From positions 2,356,001 through 2,420,000 of the forward strand of contig NZ_CP034412.1 of NCBI RefSeq assembly GCF_006094275.1: a DNA stretch of 64,000 nucleotides. The letters run 5' to 3'. The stretch comes from Glutamicibacter creatinolyticus. Lineage in GTDB: Bacteria > Actinomycetota > Actinomycetes > Actinomycetales > Micrococcaceae. The translations under genes and the position numbers were made by a program. The notes under the pieces were generated by a model. The model worked only from the letters and a program-made list of their open reading frames with translations, was not told the DNA's origin and did not search any database. Of the stretch, positions 1 through 11,118 are shown one piece after another; positions within the stretch are counted from its first letter, which is position 1, and the number at the start of each line of letters is the position of its first letter.

Positions 1-2524
<2,524 letters not shown>

Positions 2525-2664
2525 GATGGATCCTTCCACAGACCGTCAGGTTTCCGAAGCGTCCCGTTGTGCTAAGGTTCCTGCCAGTGGCTGGTACCCT
2601 CGTTACATACGAACCCACCGCTATATGAAGGTCGCATGCGCATACAGTCGGGGCGCAAATTTCC

Positions 2665-2693
2665 ACTGTACCCCATGCGCGCAAGCTTGTCGA
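2665..2693 (-). promoter_or_regulatory. Candidate rpoB promoter
   Basis: On the minus strand TCGACA (2688-2693) and TACAGT (2665-2670) are separated by exactly 17 bases, close to the sigma-70/SigA consensus. This would give an rpoB leader of roughly 130 nucleotides. The match is by eye; no other strong candidate was noticed between rpoB and the divergent thiolase gene. The rest of the 400-base intergenic region has no convincing gene. Confidence 0.55.
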
Positions 2694-2924
2694 TAGCAAT
2701 TTTCCATTTTCGTGTTATAGTTCTGCGCCCGCTTCGCCCCTGGTGAGCCCCCGGCCCGGATGAAGCGTTTCGGTTCCTAGTCAGCGCCCACACCGCCGGC
2801 GTTCTCGCGTCCCACACCCCGCAACGCCATCCGTTTTCCTGTGGTGAAGTGCACATGGATTAGTCTTGTAGTGACAGAACATCACCCCAGTTTTCTGGTT
2901 GCTTTTCGAATGGAAGTGGTTGCC

Positions 2925-4115
2925 GTGTCCTCACCCCAAGATGCCGTGATCGTCGGCGGAGCCCGCACCCCCTTTACCCGTTTCAAGGGGGCCCTGGCCT
3001 CCCAGACCGCGGTCGACCTGGGGGCGGCGGCCATCGCCGGCGCCCTGGACAACGCCGGGGTCTCCCCCGAGCAGGTCCAGTCGGTCATCATGGGTCAGGT
3101 CGTCCAGGCCGGGTGTGGCCAGAACCCCGCCCGCCAGTCCGCCATCCGGGCGGGCATCGGCTGGGACACCCCGACGGTGACCATCAACAAGGTGTGCCTT
3201 TCCGGGCTGGCCGCGGTCACCGACGCGGCGCGCATGATCCGCCTGGGCGAGGCCCAGGTGGTCATCGCCGGCGGGCAGGAATCAATGTCCAATACCCCGC
3301 ACCTGCTGCCCAAGTCCCGTTTCGGGTGGACCTACGGGGACATCACCGCGGTGGACTCGGTCGCCCATGACGGCTTGACCGACGCCTTTGACGGCAAGTC
3401 CATGGGACTGAGCACCGAGGAGAAGAACACCGAGCTGGGGATCGAACGCGGACCGCAAGACGAGGTGGCGGCCTCCAGCCACCAGCGGGCGGCCGCCGCG
3501 CAGGGCAACGGGGTCTTTGACGAGGAGATCGTGGCGATCTCCGTGCCCCAGCGCAAGGGCGAGCCGGTGATCGTGGACAGCGACGAGGGCGTGCGCCCCG
3601 AGACCACCGCCGAGACCCTCTCCGGGCTGCGTCCGGCCTTTGACCGCGATGGGACAATCACCGCCGGCAACTCCTCCCCGCTCTCCGACGGGGCCGCGGC
3701 CCTGGTGGTCACCTCGCGCGACTACGCCGAGCAGCACGGGCTGAAAATCCTGGCGGTCATTGGCGCCCCCGGCCAGGTGGCCGGACCGGACAACTCTTTG
3801 CATTCCCAGCCTTCGCACGCCATCCAGGACGCCCTGGCCAAGGAGTCCTTGCAGGTCAAGGACCTGGACTTCATTGAAATCAATGAGGCGTTCGGCGCCG
3901 TGGCCTGCCAGTCCCTGTCCGACCTGGACTACCCGCTGGAGAAGACGAACATCCACGGCGGAGCCATCGCCCTGGGCCATCCCATTGGCGCCTCCGGGGC
4001 CCGCCTGGCGTTGACCGCGGCACTGGAGCTGTCGCGCCGGGACTCGGGGACCGCCGCGGTGAGCCTGTGCGGCGGCGGTGGGCAGGGCGAGGCCCTGCTG
4101 CTGCACCACGCCTAA
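2925..4115 (+). CDS. Acetyl-CoA C-acyltransferase (thiolase)
   Basis: Thiolase of about 396 residues that condenses or cleaves acyl-CoAs, in beta-oxidation or acetoacetyl-CoA formation. The acylated cysteine lies in NKVCLSGLAAV (about residue 91), and the C-terminal half carries NEAFGAVA, GHPIGASGAR (catalytic His) and CGGGGQGEA (second Cys), so the active site looks complete. The GTG at 2925 is preferred because GGAAG lies about 8 bases upstream; an in-frame ATG at 2910 and a longer frame from 2841 have weaker signals. Divergent from rpoB and followed after 49 bases by a YbaK-like gene. Whether it works as a biosynthetic or degradative thiolase cannot be read from the sequence. Confidence 0.93.
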   Translation: MSSPQDAVIVGGARTPFTRFKGALASQTAVDLGAAAIAGALDNAGVSPEQVQSVIMGQVVQAGCGQNPARQSAIRAGIGWDTPTVTINKVCLSGLAAVTDAARMIRLGEAQVVIAGGQESMSNTPHLLPKSRFGWTYGDITAVDSVAHDGLTDAFDGKSMGLSTEEKNTELGIERGPQDEVAASSHQRAAAAQGNGVFDEEIVAISVPQRKGEPVIVDSDEGVRPETTAETLSGLRPAFDRDGTITAGNSSPLSDGAAALVVTSRDYAEQHGLKILAVIGAPGQVAGPDNSLHSQPSHAIQDALAKESLQVKDLDFIEINEAFGAVACQSLSDLDYPLEKTNIHGGAIALGHPIGASGARLALTAALELSRRDSGTAAVSLCGGGGQGEALLLHHA

Positions 4116-4164
4116 CCTGCCCTCCCCCGGGCAGCCTTCCCCGTCACGGAAAGCGAGTGCGCTG

Positions 4165-4668
4165 TTGACCGAATCCCCTGAGGCCCCGAATGAGGCGCTC
4201 ACCCGCATCAGCCTGGACGCGAGCCGGCGGAACATCCCCATTGAGATTGTTCCGCGGGCCGCGGCCTCCTCGCTGAGTGAGGCGGCCTCGAATCTGGGCA
4301 TCGCCGAACACCGGCTGCTCAAGACCCTGGTGCTCAAGCGCAGCAACGGTACGTACCTCTTCGCCCTGATCCCCGGCGGCAGGAGCCTGAGCTGGCCCAA
4401 GCTGCGCTTGGTGTTGGGGGTCAACAAGCTCTCCCTGCCCCACGGGGACACGGCGTTCGAGGTGACCGGCTATCGTCCCGGGACGATCACGCCATTTGGC
4501 GCGTTGACCCCGTTGCCGCTGGTCATTGACGCCACGGTATTCCAGGGCGAGCAGCAGGCCATGGTGGCCCTGGGCAGCGGGGACCGGCTGCACGCCGTGC
4601 TGGTGGCGGCCCAGGATCTGGTCAGTGGATTTGACGCGATAGTGGCAGATATTTCCGTTCCGGAATGA
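4165..4668 (+). CDS. YbaK/EbsC-family aminoacyl-tRNA deacylase
   Basis: Protein of about 167 residues of the YbaK/EbsC/ProX family, which hydrolyses mischarged aminoacyl-tRNAs such as Cys-tRNA-Pro. Family features are the central stretch HRLLKTLVLKRSNGTYLFAL, with the conserved Lys, and the C-terminal FGALTPLPLVID and GSGDR elements. The TTG at 4165 is chosen because GGAAAG stands 11 bases upstream; an ATG at 4078 would overlap the thiolase by 38 bases and add an unconserved N-terminus. Probably co-transcribed with the thiolase. Its 3' end overlaps the convergent acyltransferase gene by about 47 bases. The exact tRNA substrate is unknown. Confidence 0.85.
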   Translation: MTESPEAPNEALTRISLDASRRNIPIEIVPRAAASSLSEAASNLGIAEHRLLKTLVLKRSNGTYLFALIPGGRSLSWPKLRLVLGVNKLSLPHGDTAFEVTGYRPGTITPFGALTPLPLVIDATVFQGEQQAMVALGSGDRLHAVLVAAQDLVSGFDAIVADISVPE

Positions 4669-5803
4669 CCGGGCTCGGCTTGCGCGCGGCGAGGCTGCGC
4701 GCCCATTGCACCGCCTGGGTGGCCCGCAGGGTGAATTCGTTGCGCAGCCACAGCCCTGCCGGCTTCTCCACGTACCGGGCCACAACATAGGCCAGCGCCA
4801 GCATCAGCGCGACGGTTCCGACCAGCAGCACGTATTTGTTGAGGACTGGGCTCAGGTGCGCGATGATCCACCAGCCCCACAGCTCGTGGAACAGGTACAG
4901 CGGGTAGGTAAGCATTCCGGCGGTGACCATCCAGCGGGCGTGGATCCTCTGCAGCGGGGTCAGCGTGCAGGCCAGCAATAGGGCAATGCACAGCAGCACC
5001 AGCAGTGAGAAGTGCCAGGCGGGGATCTGCACCCCCGACAGATAGGCCGAATCCTGTGCTCCCTTCAGGCCCGTGAAGTAGCAGGCGAGCAGGGTGTTGA
5101 AGCCGACCAGCAGCCAGCGCGTCGGGGTTTGCCGGTCCCGGTACATCAGGTAGACCACCATGCCCAGGCTGAACAGCGGGGCATACTGCCCCATCACCCA
5201 TTCCTGGGCCTTGTCCGCCTCGGCCAGGTGCAGGGCCACGCCCAGCAGCGGCCAGGCGAAGCTCAACGCCAGGATAGCCCGGTTCTTGGCCAGTCCGAAG
5301 GCCAGCAGCACGGCCAGGATCGCGTAGAAGCGCAGTTCAACCCAGAGCGTCCAGTACACCCCGTCCAGGTCCCTGACGCCCATTCCGCTTTGTGCCATGG
5401 TCAGGTTGGGAACTATATCGCCTTCGGTGCGTCCGTCCTTCAGCTCGGGCCAGAGCCGGAAGGTGAGCAGGGCGGCGGCGATAACGGCTAGCCAGTACGC
5501 CGGGTAGAGCCGGCCCAGGCGGGAGGCCAGGAATTGGATCAATCCCTTGCCCTGGATGGACATCAGGATCACGAAGCCGGAGATCAGGAAGAACAGTTGG
5601 ACGCCGATACTGCCGTAGATGGTGAATTTGCCCAGCACCGGCCAGGCGTCGACGGCTTCGGCGCCCCAATAGCCGTGTCCCCACGCGGTGTAGTGGTAAA
5701 GCACGACCACCAGCGCGGCAGCGATACGAAGGGCGTCCAGCAGACCGAGCCGCGGGGCCGGTCGTATTGCGTTGGGCTGTTCATTCTTCGGCACATTAAA
5801 CAC
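4622..5803 (-). CDS. Membrane acyltransferase, acyltransferase 3 family
   Basis: Integral membrane protein of about 393 residues with roughly ten hydrophobic segments. The N-terminal LYHYTAWGHGYWG carries the family histidine, and QLFFLISGFVILMS is the typical SGF motif of acyltransferase-3 proteins (OafA/NodX/WecH type), which O-acetylate or O-acylate cell-surface sugars. WVELRFYAIL and PLYLFHELWGWW are further family landmarks. The start is uncertain: GTG at 5803 and GTG at 5794 are both in frame with the conserved part, and neither has a good ribosome site; AGGAG lies about 22 bases upstream. It is convergent with the YbaK-like gene. The acyl acceptor is unknown. Confidence 0.85.
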   Translation of the reverse strand: MFNVPKNEQPNAIRPAPRLGLLDALRIAAALVVVLYHYTAWGHGYWGAEAVDAWPVLGKFTIYGSIGVQLFFLISGFVILMSIQGKGLIQFLASRLGRLYPAYWLAVIAAALLTFRLWPELKDGRTEGDIVPNLTMAQSGMGVRDLDGVYWTLWVELRFYAILAVLLAFGLAKNRAILALSFAWPLLGVALHLAEADKAQEWVMGQYAPLFSLGMVVYLMYRDRQTPTRWLLVGFNTLLACYFTGLKGAQDSAYLSGVQIPAWHFSLLVLLCIALLLACTLTPLQRIHARWMVTAGMLTYPLYLFHELWGWWIIAHLSPVLNKYVLLVGTVALMLALAYVVARYVEKPAGLWLRNEFTLRATQAVQWARSLAARKPSPVIPERKYLPLSRQIH

Positions 5804-5883
5804 CGTAAGCGACGAATATGAATAGCTCCTGTTAATAGAATCGTTATAGTCCGATAACGATTTTTTCCCGTTTAACGGCCCGA

Positions 5884-5915
5884 GGCCCCGTGGACGATTG
5901 CTCGTCCGCGGGGCC
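5884..5915 (-). terminator. Terminator-like hairpin downstream of rplL
   Basis: GGCCCCG-T-GGACGA pairs with TCGTCC-G-CGGGGCC around a TTGC loop. It sits about 35 bases past the rplL stop. No T-run follows directly, so termination efficiency is uncertain. Confidence 0.55.
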
Positions 5916-5948
5916 CCGGGGAGTAAGGCTGCGAGTGACCGCTGAAGC

Positions 5949-6326
5949 TTACTTGAGGGTGACGGTAGCGCCAGCGCCTTCCAGTGCTTCCTTGGCCTTC
6001 TCGGCGGCGTCCTTGTCGGCGCCTTCCAGGATCGGCTTCGGAGCGCCGTCAACGAGCTCCTTGGCTTCCTTCAGACCCAGCGAGGTCAGAGCGCGAACTT
6101 CCTTGATGACTGCGATCTTCTTGTCGCCAGCCGACTCCAGGATCACGTCGAACTCGGTCTTCTCTTCAGCAGCAGCTTCGCCAGCGCCGCCGGCCGGACC
6201 GGCAACGGCAACAGCAGCGGCGGTGACCTCGAAGGTCTCCTCGAACTGCTTCACGAACTCGGACAGTTCGATGATGGTCATTTCCTTGAATGCGTCGAGC
6301 AGCTCGTCGGTGGTGAGCTTCGCCAT
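5949..6326 (-). CDS. rplL: 50S ribosomal protein L7/L12
   Basis: Stalk protein L7/L12, 125 residues, usual length. It recruits translation GTPases to the ribosome as dimers bound to L10. The N-terminal dimerisation part begins [16 protein letters not shown], followed by the Ala/Gly-rich flexible hinge (about residues 40-58) and the C-terminal factor-binding domain with [19 protein letters not shown]. Preceded by a purine-rich GAAAGGA site. It lies 80 bases downstream of rplJ in the same transcript and is expected to be made in excess over L10. Confidence 0.98.
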   Translation of the reverse strand: MAKLTTDELLDAFKEMTIIELSEFVKQFEETFEVTAAAVAVAGPAGGAGEAAAEEKTEFDVILESAGDKKIAVIKEVRALTSLGLKEAKELVDGAPKPILEGADKDAAEKAKEALEGAGATVTLK

Positions 6327-6406
6327 GGTGGCGTCCTTTCGGTTATGGATCCCAGATCTGGGAACCGTAATGATTTGGGGTTACGTTGCGAGAGAATCGC
6401 GTCAGC

Positions 6407-6928
6407 TTAGGCTTCTGCCGGAGCTTCCTCGGCAGCTTCGCCACCGTCCTCTTCGAGCTTGATACGCAGTGCGTCCACGATGCGTGCAGCGGCCGAGGCC
6501 GGGGCCTGCAGAACGCCTGCAACGCGGGCGAGCTGGTGTTCGCGGGACTCCAGTGCAGCCAAAGCGGCAATGCCAGCTTCATCCAGGGCGGAGCCCTCGA
6601 AGAAACCGGACTTGATGATCAGCTGCTGGTTGCTCTTGGCGAACTCCGTGAGGCTCTTGGCGGCGGCAACTGCATCGCCCTTAATGAAGGCGATAGCGGT
6701 TGGACCGGTCAGCTGGCCTTCGAACGCGTCGATGCCAGCTTCCTTTGCTGCGATTTCAGTCAAGGTGTTCTTCACAACCGCGTACTTGGTCTCCTGACCA
6801 AGCGATCGGCGCAGTTCCTTGAGCTGTGCAACGGTAAGCCCACGGTATTCGGTCAGGACAGCCGCGCTGGATTCCTTGAACTCGGCAGCGATCGACTGGA
6901 TCGCGGCGTTCTTGGTCTGCGTTGCCAT
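6407..6928 (-). CDS. rplJ: 50S ribosomal protein L10
   Basis: L10, 173 residues, anchors the L7/L12 dimers on the large subunit and in many bacteria represses its own operon by binding the leader mRNA. The N-terminal rRNA-binding domain includes SSAAVLTEYRGLTVAQLKEL, and the C-terminal helix ends in an acidic Glu/Ala tail. ATG start with GGAAGGAG a few bases upstream. First gene of rplJ-rplL, preceded by a recognisable L10 leader. Confidence 0.98.
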   Translation of the reverse strand: MATQTKNAAIQSIAAEFKESSAAVLTEYRGLTVAQLKELRRSLGQETKYAVVKNTLTEIAAKEAGIDAFEGQLTGPTAIAFIKGDAVAAAKSLTEFAKSNQQLIIKSGFFEGSALDEAGIAALAALESREHQLARVAGVLQAPASAAARIVDALRIKLEEDGGEAAEEAPAEA

Positions 6929-6981
6929 AACACTCCTTCCGGGGTTCAGTTCGGTACCGTTTCATAACCGGCGGAGCGCAT

Positions 6982-7127
6982 AAAAAACGCCCCGCGCAGG
7001 AGCACAGGGCAGCTCAACTCACATAAGCAGTTGAGACAATCTATGTAACCTGCGTTGGCAGTCCTTGCGGACACTTCGGAGCGGTTCTCCAGTGGAAAAT
7101 GCTCAACCGACGGTCTTCGGTTCTTCC
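6982..7127 (-). promoter_or_regulatory. L10 leader (ribosomal protein autoregulatory leader) with attenuator hairpin
   Basis: Leader of the rplJL mRNA. Its 5' part (about 7100-7127) has AACCGAAGACCGTCGGTT, resembling the conserved L10-binding region of L10 leaders. A perfect 7-bp hairpin CTCAACT/AGTTGAG lies at 7013-7035. At 6982-7010 GCCCTGTGC and GCGCGGGGC pair (with G-U pairs) around TCCT and are followed by six Ts, an intrinsic terminator upstream of the rplJ start. This arrangement suggests L10 binding controls attenuation as well as, or instead of, translation. Confidence 0.75.
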
Positions 7128-7924
7128 ATCCTAGTTTGTGCGCGCCCCATACTCCAAATCCCGGAGGTCGTCTTGGCCTATGATCTGAACCACGGCCGGG
7201 CCCAGCCCTACTCCCCCGCCGGCGGCCCACGTGTGGCAGTTTTGCAAGACTTCACGGTCTCACCTGGGCGATCCTCGGTCGGCGTTGCGGCCGGCCTGCG
7301 CTTTGCCGCACCCGGCTCAACTGGCGGTTAAAAGGACAAGGCCCATTGCCAGCACTTGGGGGACGCTGACAACAGGCTCTTGTCGACACGAAGCTTGGGG
7401 AAACTTCGGTGTCCAGTGATTGCATAGTCTTGGGGGTCCCATGCAATCACCGCCGATTCACATCGGTGTCTTCACAGTATCACCACCAACCCGTCTACAT
7501 GCAACTCGGGGTTCAGGTCATCTCACGAGCCGATCATGCTGTCCCAGCAAGCACTTTTCCTCCCTTTGAACCAACAGTTTGCATTAATTTGGTGAACCTG
7601 GAAATAGCAAACCGACGTTCATTTCAGGGCATAAAGCCCGAGATTCTGCGGCAAAACGCCCCGGCGAGAGCGTGGAGCGCAATCCAACTCACAGGAGACT
7701 TCCAAGAACTCCCAGAAAACCTCAAGGTCGGTATGTCCGCTGGAGCCAGCCCACGGGCTCCGCAGGGAAGCTGGTCGAGTCCGGAATTTCGCCCAGAGCC
7801 AACTCCCCTGCATGATAATTCTTCCAAAAGCTCATGTCGCAGCCGGATGGCAAGGAACTGGAGCGCGTGCCCAGGCCCCCGGCCCCGTGTTCCTGCCGCT
7901 GCTGGCTTGACTCTGGGACGGCAA
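7128..7924. other. Unassigned gap of about 800 bases inside the ribosomal protein cluster
   Basis: No convincing gene on either strand; the longest open frames lack ribosome sites and one runs through the rplA terminator. Base composition is less GC-rich than the flanking genes. The one clear structure is a perfect 10-bp inverted repeat, GTGATTGCAT (7416-7425) and ATGCAATCAC (7441-7450), with a 15-base spacer. The promoter of the rplJL leader should lie in the part near 7130-7200. Confidence 0.5.
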
Positions 7925-7976
7925 AAGCCTCGGCCCCGGACCGCCACCATCAGGTGGCAGGCCGGGGCCGAGGCTT
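7925..7976 (-). terminator. Rho-independent terminator of rplK-rplA
   Basis: Fifteen-base perfect stem AAGCCTCGGCCCCGG / CCGGGGCCGAGGCTT with a 22-base loop, 17 bases after the rplA stop, followed on the minus strand by TTTT. Confidence 0.85.
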
Positions 7977-7992
7977 CAGTGGAACTGGGTGA

Positions 7993-8694
7993 CTAGGCGC
8001 TCACGCGGGTCACGTTCGGGTCCAGGGCGATGCCCGGGCCGAAGGTGGTGGCGATGGTGGCCTTGGAGATGTAGCGGCCCTTGGAAGCCGAAGGCTTCAG
8101 GCGCAGGATCTCTTCCAGAGCGGCTGCGTAGTTCTCGGTCAGCTGCTTGGCATCGAAGGATGCCTTGCCGATGATGAAGTGCAGGTTCGAGTGCTTGTCG
8201 ACGCGGAAGTCGATCTTGCCGCCCTTGATGTCGGTGACAGCCTTGGCCACGTCCATGGTCACGGTACCGGTCTTCGGGTTCGGCATCAGGTTACGCGGGC
8301 CCAGGATCTTACCCAGGCGGCCAACCTTGCCCATCAGGTCCGGGGTCGCCACGGCGGCGTCGAAGTCGGTCCAGCCGCCCTGGATCTTTTCGATCAGGTC
8401 GTCGGAGCCGACGAAGTCGGCGCCGGCGGCGCGGGCAGCTTCTGCCTTGTCGCCGTTGGCGAAGACAACCACGCGGGCGGTCTTACCGGTGCCGTGCGGC
8501 AGGTTCACGGTGCCGCGAACCATCTGGTCGGCCTTGCGGGGGTCAACGCCCAGGCGGAAGGCGACCTCAACGGTCGAGTTGGTCTTCTCGCCGGCGATCT
8601 CCTTGGCCAGGGCGATAGCCTCGGCTGGCTCGTAGAACTTGTCAGCCTGAATCTTGGCCGCGGCGGCCAAGTATGCTTTGCTGCGCTTTGCCAT
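7993..8694 (-). CDS. rplA: 50S ribosomal protein L1
   Basis: L1, 233 residues, forms the L1 stalk that helps release deacylated tRNA; it commonly represses rplK-rplA translation. The sequence runs from [16 protein letters not shown] through [36 protein letters not shown] (the diagnostic L1 signature) to the C-terminal [21 protein letters not shown] start with AAGGAG upstream. It follows rplK by 130 bases, and its terminator lies immediately downstream. Confidence 0.98.
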   Translation of the reverse strand: MAKRSKAYLAAAAKIQADKFYEPAEAIALAKEIAGEKTNSTVEVAFRLGVDPRKADQMVRGTVNLPHGTGKTARVVVFANGDKAEAARAAGADFVGSDDLIEKIQGGWTDFDAAVATPDLMGKVGRLGKILGPRNLMPNPKTGTVTMDVAKAVTDIKGGKIDFRVDKHSNLHFIIGKASFDAKQLTENYAAALEEILRLKPSASKGRYISKATIATTFGPGIALDPNVTRVSA

Positions 8695-8824
8695 CTGCGT
8701 TTTCTCCTTATGCAGTCGTGGTCTTGAGGACCGCGCTCGGTCCTGCCACTGGCGGGGCCTGCCAGGCAGGTCCCCTGTTGAAATGTTGGTGGTTGCAGCC
8801 GTTGCGGGCTGCAGGGTGAGGGTC

Positions 8825-9256
8825 TTAGCCCTCGACGGTGATGCCCATGGAGCGGGCGGTGCCGGCGATGATCTTCGAAGCGGCTTCCAGATCGTTCGCG
8901 TTCAGGTCAGCCATCTTGGTGTTGGCGATTTCCTCAACCTGGGCCTGGGTCAGCTTCGCAACCTTGGTGGTGTGCGGGGTGGCCGAACCCTTGCCAACGC
9001 CTGCAGCCTTCTTGATCAGCTCGGCAGCCGGCGGGGTCTTGGTGATGAAGGTGAACGAACGGTCTTCGTACACGGTGATTTCAACCGGAACAACGTTACC
9101 GCGCTGCGACTCGGTGGCAGCGTTGTAAGCCTTGCAGAATTCCATGATGTTGACGCCGTGCTGACCAAGGGCAGGACCGATCGGAGGAGCCGGGTTAGCG
9201 GCGCCTGCCTGGATCTGCAGCTTGATAAGTCCGGTGACCTTTTTCTTTGGGGCCAT
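8825..9256 (-). CDS. rplK: 50S ribosomal protein L11
   Basis: L11, 143 residues, binds 23S rRNA at the GTPase-associated centre and is needed for RelA activation and thiostrepton action. The ATG at 9256 is used because the conserved N-terminus [18 protein letters not shown] begins there and AGAAGGA lies just upstream; a longer frame to 9304 adds only non-conserved residues. The [20 protein letters not shown] signature and the C-terminal [12 protein letters not shown] are intact. First of the rplK-rplA pair, 128 bases after nusG. Confidence 0.98.
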
Positions 9257-9384
9257 GTCGGGTCCTTCTACTCTTGCGTTTCCCGCGGCACAGGAGCGTG
9301 ACACGGGCTGATGGCCGCCGTGGCGCGGCGGCCGAACGTGCCCGGCTCACGCAAAGCAAACGTGAGGGGCACGAAGACTCAATA

Positions 9385-10326
9385 CTACTGGATCTTGGTG
9401 ACCTGGTTGAAGTTCAGGGTCACCGGGGTCTCGCGCTCGAAGATCGAGACCAGCACCACCAGCTGCGCGGCCTCCAGCTTGATCTCGGAGATCGTGGCCG
9501 GCATGGTTTCGAACGGTCCGTCGTTGACGATCACCGATTCGCCAACCTCGAAATCGACCTTGACCTCGGTGATCGGTGCGCGGCCCGGCTTCGAGGCGGA
9601 GGGCTGCTCGGTCGGATCCACCACGGTGTGCTCCAGCATGGAGAACACTTCATCCAGGGTCAGCGGGTTCGGGTCGTGGGCGTTGCCCACGAAGCCGGTC
9701 ACGCCCGGGGTGTGTCGAACAACACCCCATGAGGCGTCGGTCAGTTCCATGCGAACCAGCACGTAGCCGGGGATGCGCACGCGGCGCACGATCTTGCGCT
9801 GGGTGTTCTTGACCTCGACGACCTCTTCCATCGGGACCTGGATCTCATAGATGAAGTCATCCATGTCCTGGGTCTGGATGCGGGTCTCCAGGTTCAGCTT
9901 CACGCGGTTCTCATAACCGGCGTAGGTGTGGATCACGAACCAGTCGCCGGGCTGGCGGCGCAGCTTGGCGCGGAACTCTTCCTTCAGCGCCTCAACGCTG
10001 ACGGCTTGCTCGTCCTCTTCGGCAACGGCTTCGGCCACTGCCTCGCTGGCGTCCTCGTCGGCCTCGGCAACCAGGGCCGGGTCATCGGCGGTGTCCGCGG
10101 CGATGTCATCGAGCTGTACGGGCTGGGAGGCTTCGTCGAGGGTTTCCTCTTCGTCCAGGGCGCCCTCGGCGTCCACGGTGCCTTCAACATCCACGGTGCC
10201 GTCGGTGTCGGAAGTGCCGTCGGCGAAAATGACATCTTCGGCATTGCCGGTCTGCTCGTCATTGGTCGCGACGAACTCGGCTTCTACCTCGTTGTTATTC
10301 TGCGGTTCGAGTTCCTGGTCGGACAC
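9385..10326 (-). CDS. nusG: Transcription termination/antitermination factor NusG with long acidic N-terminus
   Basis: NusG binds RNA polymerase and modulates elongation, pausing and Rho termination. At 313 residues it is well over the roughly 180 of E. coli. Residues 1-125 are a low-complexity acidic extension rich in Asp, Glu and Ala, with short repeats of the form VD-x-EG around residues 44-56. The NGN domain begins near residue 127 ([18 protein letters not shown]) and contains [13 protein letters not shown]. The C-terminal KOW domain contains [19 protein letters not shown]. Acidic extensions are common in actinobacterial NusG; a second function is not shown here. Located between secE and rplK as in most bacteria. 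Confidence 0.97.
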   Translation of the reverse strand: MSDQELEPQNNNEVEAEFVATNDEQTGNAEDVIFADGTSDTDGTVDVEGTVDAEGALDEEETLDEASQPVQLDDIAADTADDPALVAEADEDASEAVAEAVAEEDEQAVSVEALKEEFRAKLRRQPGDWFVIHTYAGYENRVKLNLETRIQTQDMDDFIYEIQVPMEEVVEVKNTQRKIVRRVRIPGYVLVRMELTDASWGVVRHTPGVTGFVGNAHDPNPLTLDEVFSMLEHTVVDPTEQPSASKPGRAPITEVKVDFEVGESVIVNDGPFETMPATISEIKLEAAQLVVLVSIFERETPVTLNFNQVTKIQ

Positions 10327-10400
10327 TGCAGCTCCTGCTTTCTTCTACTGATGTACACCTGGGGCCCTGACGCGCCGCATGGCGGCTCGCGCAGGAAATT

Positions 10401-10655
10401 CTACTGCTCTGGCCTGTTTGTGAACAGGAGGGTGGACCCTGCCCCGAAGACAAAGTCCAGGGCCGTCACGATGAGCATCACGATGACAACGAAGGCGATG
10501 ACAACCAGGGTGTAGTTGATCAATTCGCTACGGGTCGGAGTCACGACTTTTTTCAGTTCCGAGATGACCTGCCGGATGAACAGGGCGATGCGGCCGAAAA
10601 ATCCGCGACGGGATTTCTTGTCATTTCCCGGATGGGAGACAGCTGATTCGCTCAC
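10401..10655 (-). CDS. secE: Preprotein translocase subunit SecE
   Basis: Small SecYEG subunit, 84 residues, with an amphipathic helix (RRGFFGRIALFIRQVISELK) and one C-terminal membrane helix (YTLVVIAFVVIVMLIVTALD), the usual single-spanning actinobacterial form. The GTG at 10655 is preferred because GAGGA lies five bases upstream; the longer frame to 10694 has no such site. The conserved KKVVTPTRSEL stretch joins the two helices. It lies between tRNA-Trp and nusG. Confidence 0.95.
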   Translation of the reverse strand: MSESAVSHPGNDKKSRRGFFGRIALFIRQVISELKKVVTPTRSELINYTLVVIAFVVIVMLIVTALDFVFGAGSTLLFTNRPEQ

Positions 10656-10777
10656 CGTGTTCCTCGTTTCAATAAAATAGGCCAGTTGAAACAATCACGG
10701 TGTGTCGCAGCCTGGCCGACCACAACACACCGTGACGTGAGATTCGCTGTGCGATTTTTTCGTTAATCGCTACTGCG

Positions 10778-10850
10778 CAGGGCAGACAGGACTCGAACCT
10801 GCAACCTGCGGTTTTGGAGACCGCTGCGCTACCAATTGCGCCACTACCCT
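10778..10850 (-). tRNA. tRNA-Trp (CCA)
   Basis: 73-nucleotide tRNA. Acceptor stem AGGGTAG/CTGCCCT, discriminator G, D arm GCGC...GCGC, anticodon loop CTCCAAA with anticodon CCA, T arm around GGTTCGAGTCC. CCA end not encoded. Upstream of secE, the usual actinobacterial position. Confidence 0.97.
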
Positions 10851-11118
10851 TCGAGTTTTCACTCTGGTGACATCAACTATATCTGAACGTGTCAGAGCAG
10901 CTGGTCACCGCCGGCACCTTAGCACCGAGAAATAACTCTACGCAATGATCAGATGATTGTCGAACTGACAGGGAGCAGTGTGCCCTACACCGCATTCGGG
11001 GCGTCCTGGTGGGCCACCCGGCGCGTCATCTTGTCCGACCGAGCATGAATCCAGCCCTGCCTTGGCCTTAAGCTAGTGGTACGTACTCATCTTCTCAGAC
11101 GTCAGGATGCCCCCAGAT

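Noticed and set aside
2572-2856. 94-codon minus-strand frame upstream of rpoB
   Set aside because: Overlaps the candidate rpoB promoter and leader, and has no conserved features.
3282-4451. Minus-strand open frame opposite the thiolase
   Set aside because: Shadow frame; the plus strand has a complete thiolase with active-site motifs.
7409-7996. 195-codon plus-strand frame in the rplJ-rplA gap
   Set aside because: Runs through the rplA terminator into rplA, lacks a ribosome site, and shows no recognisable motif.
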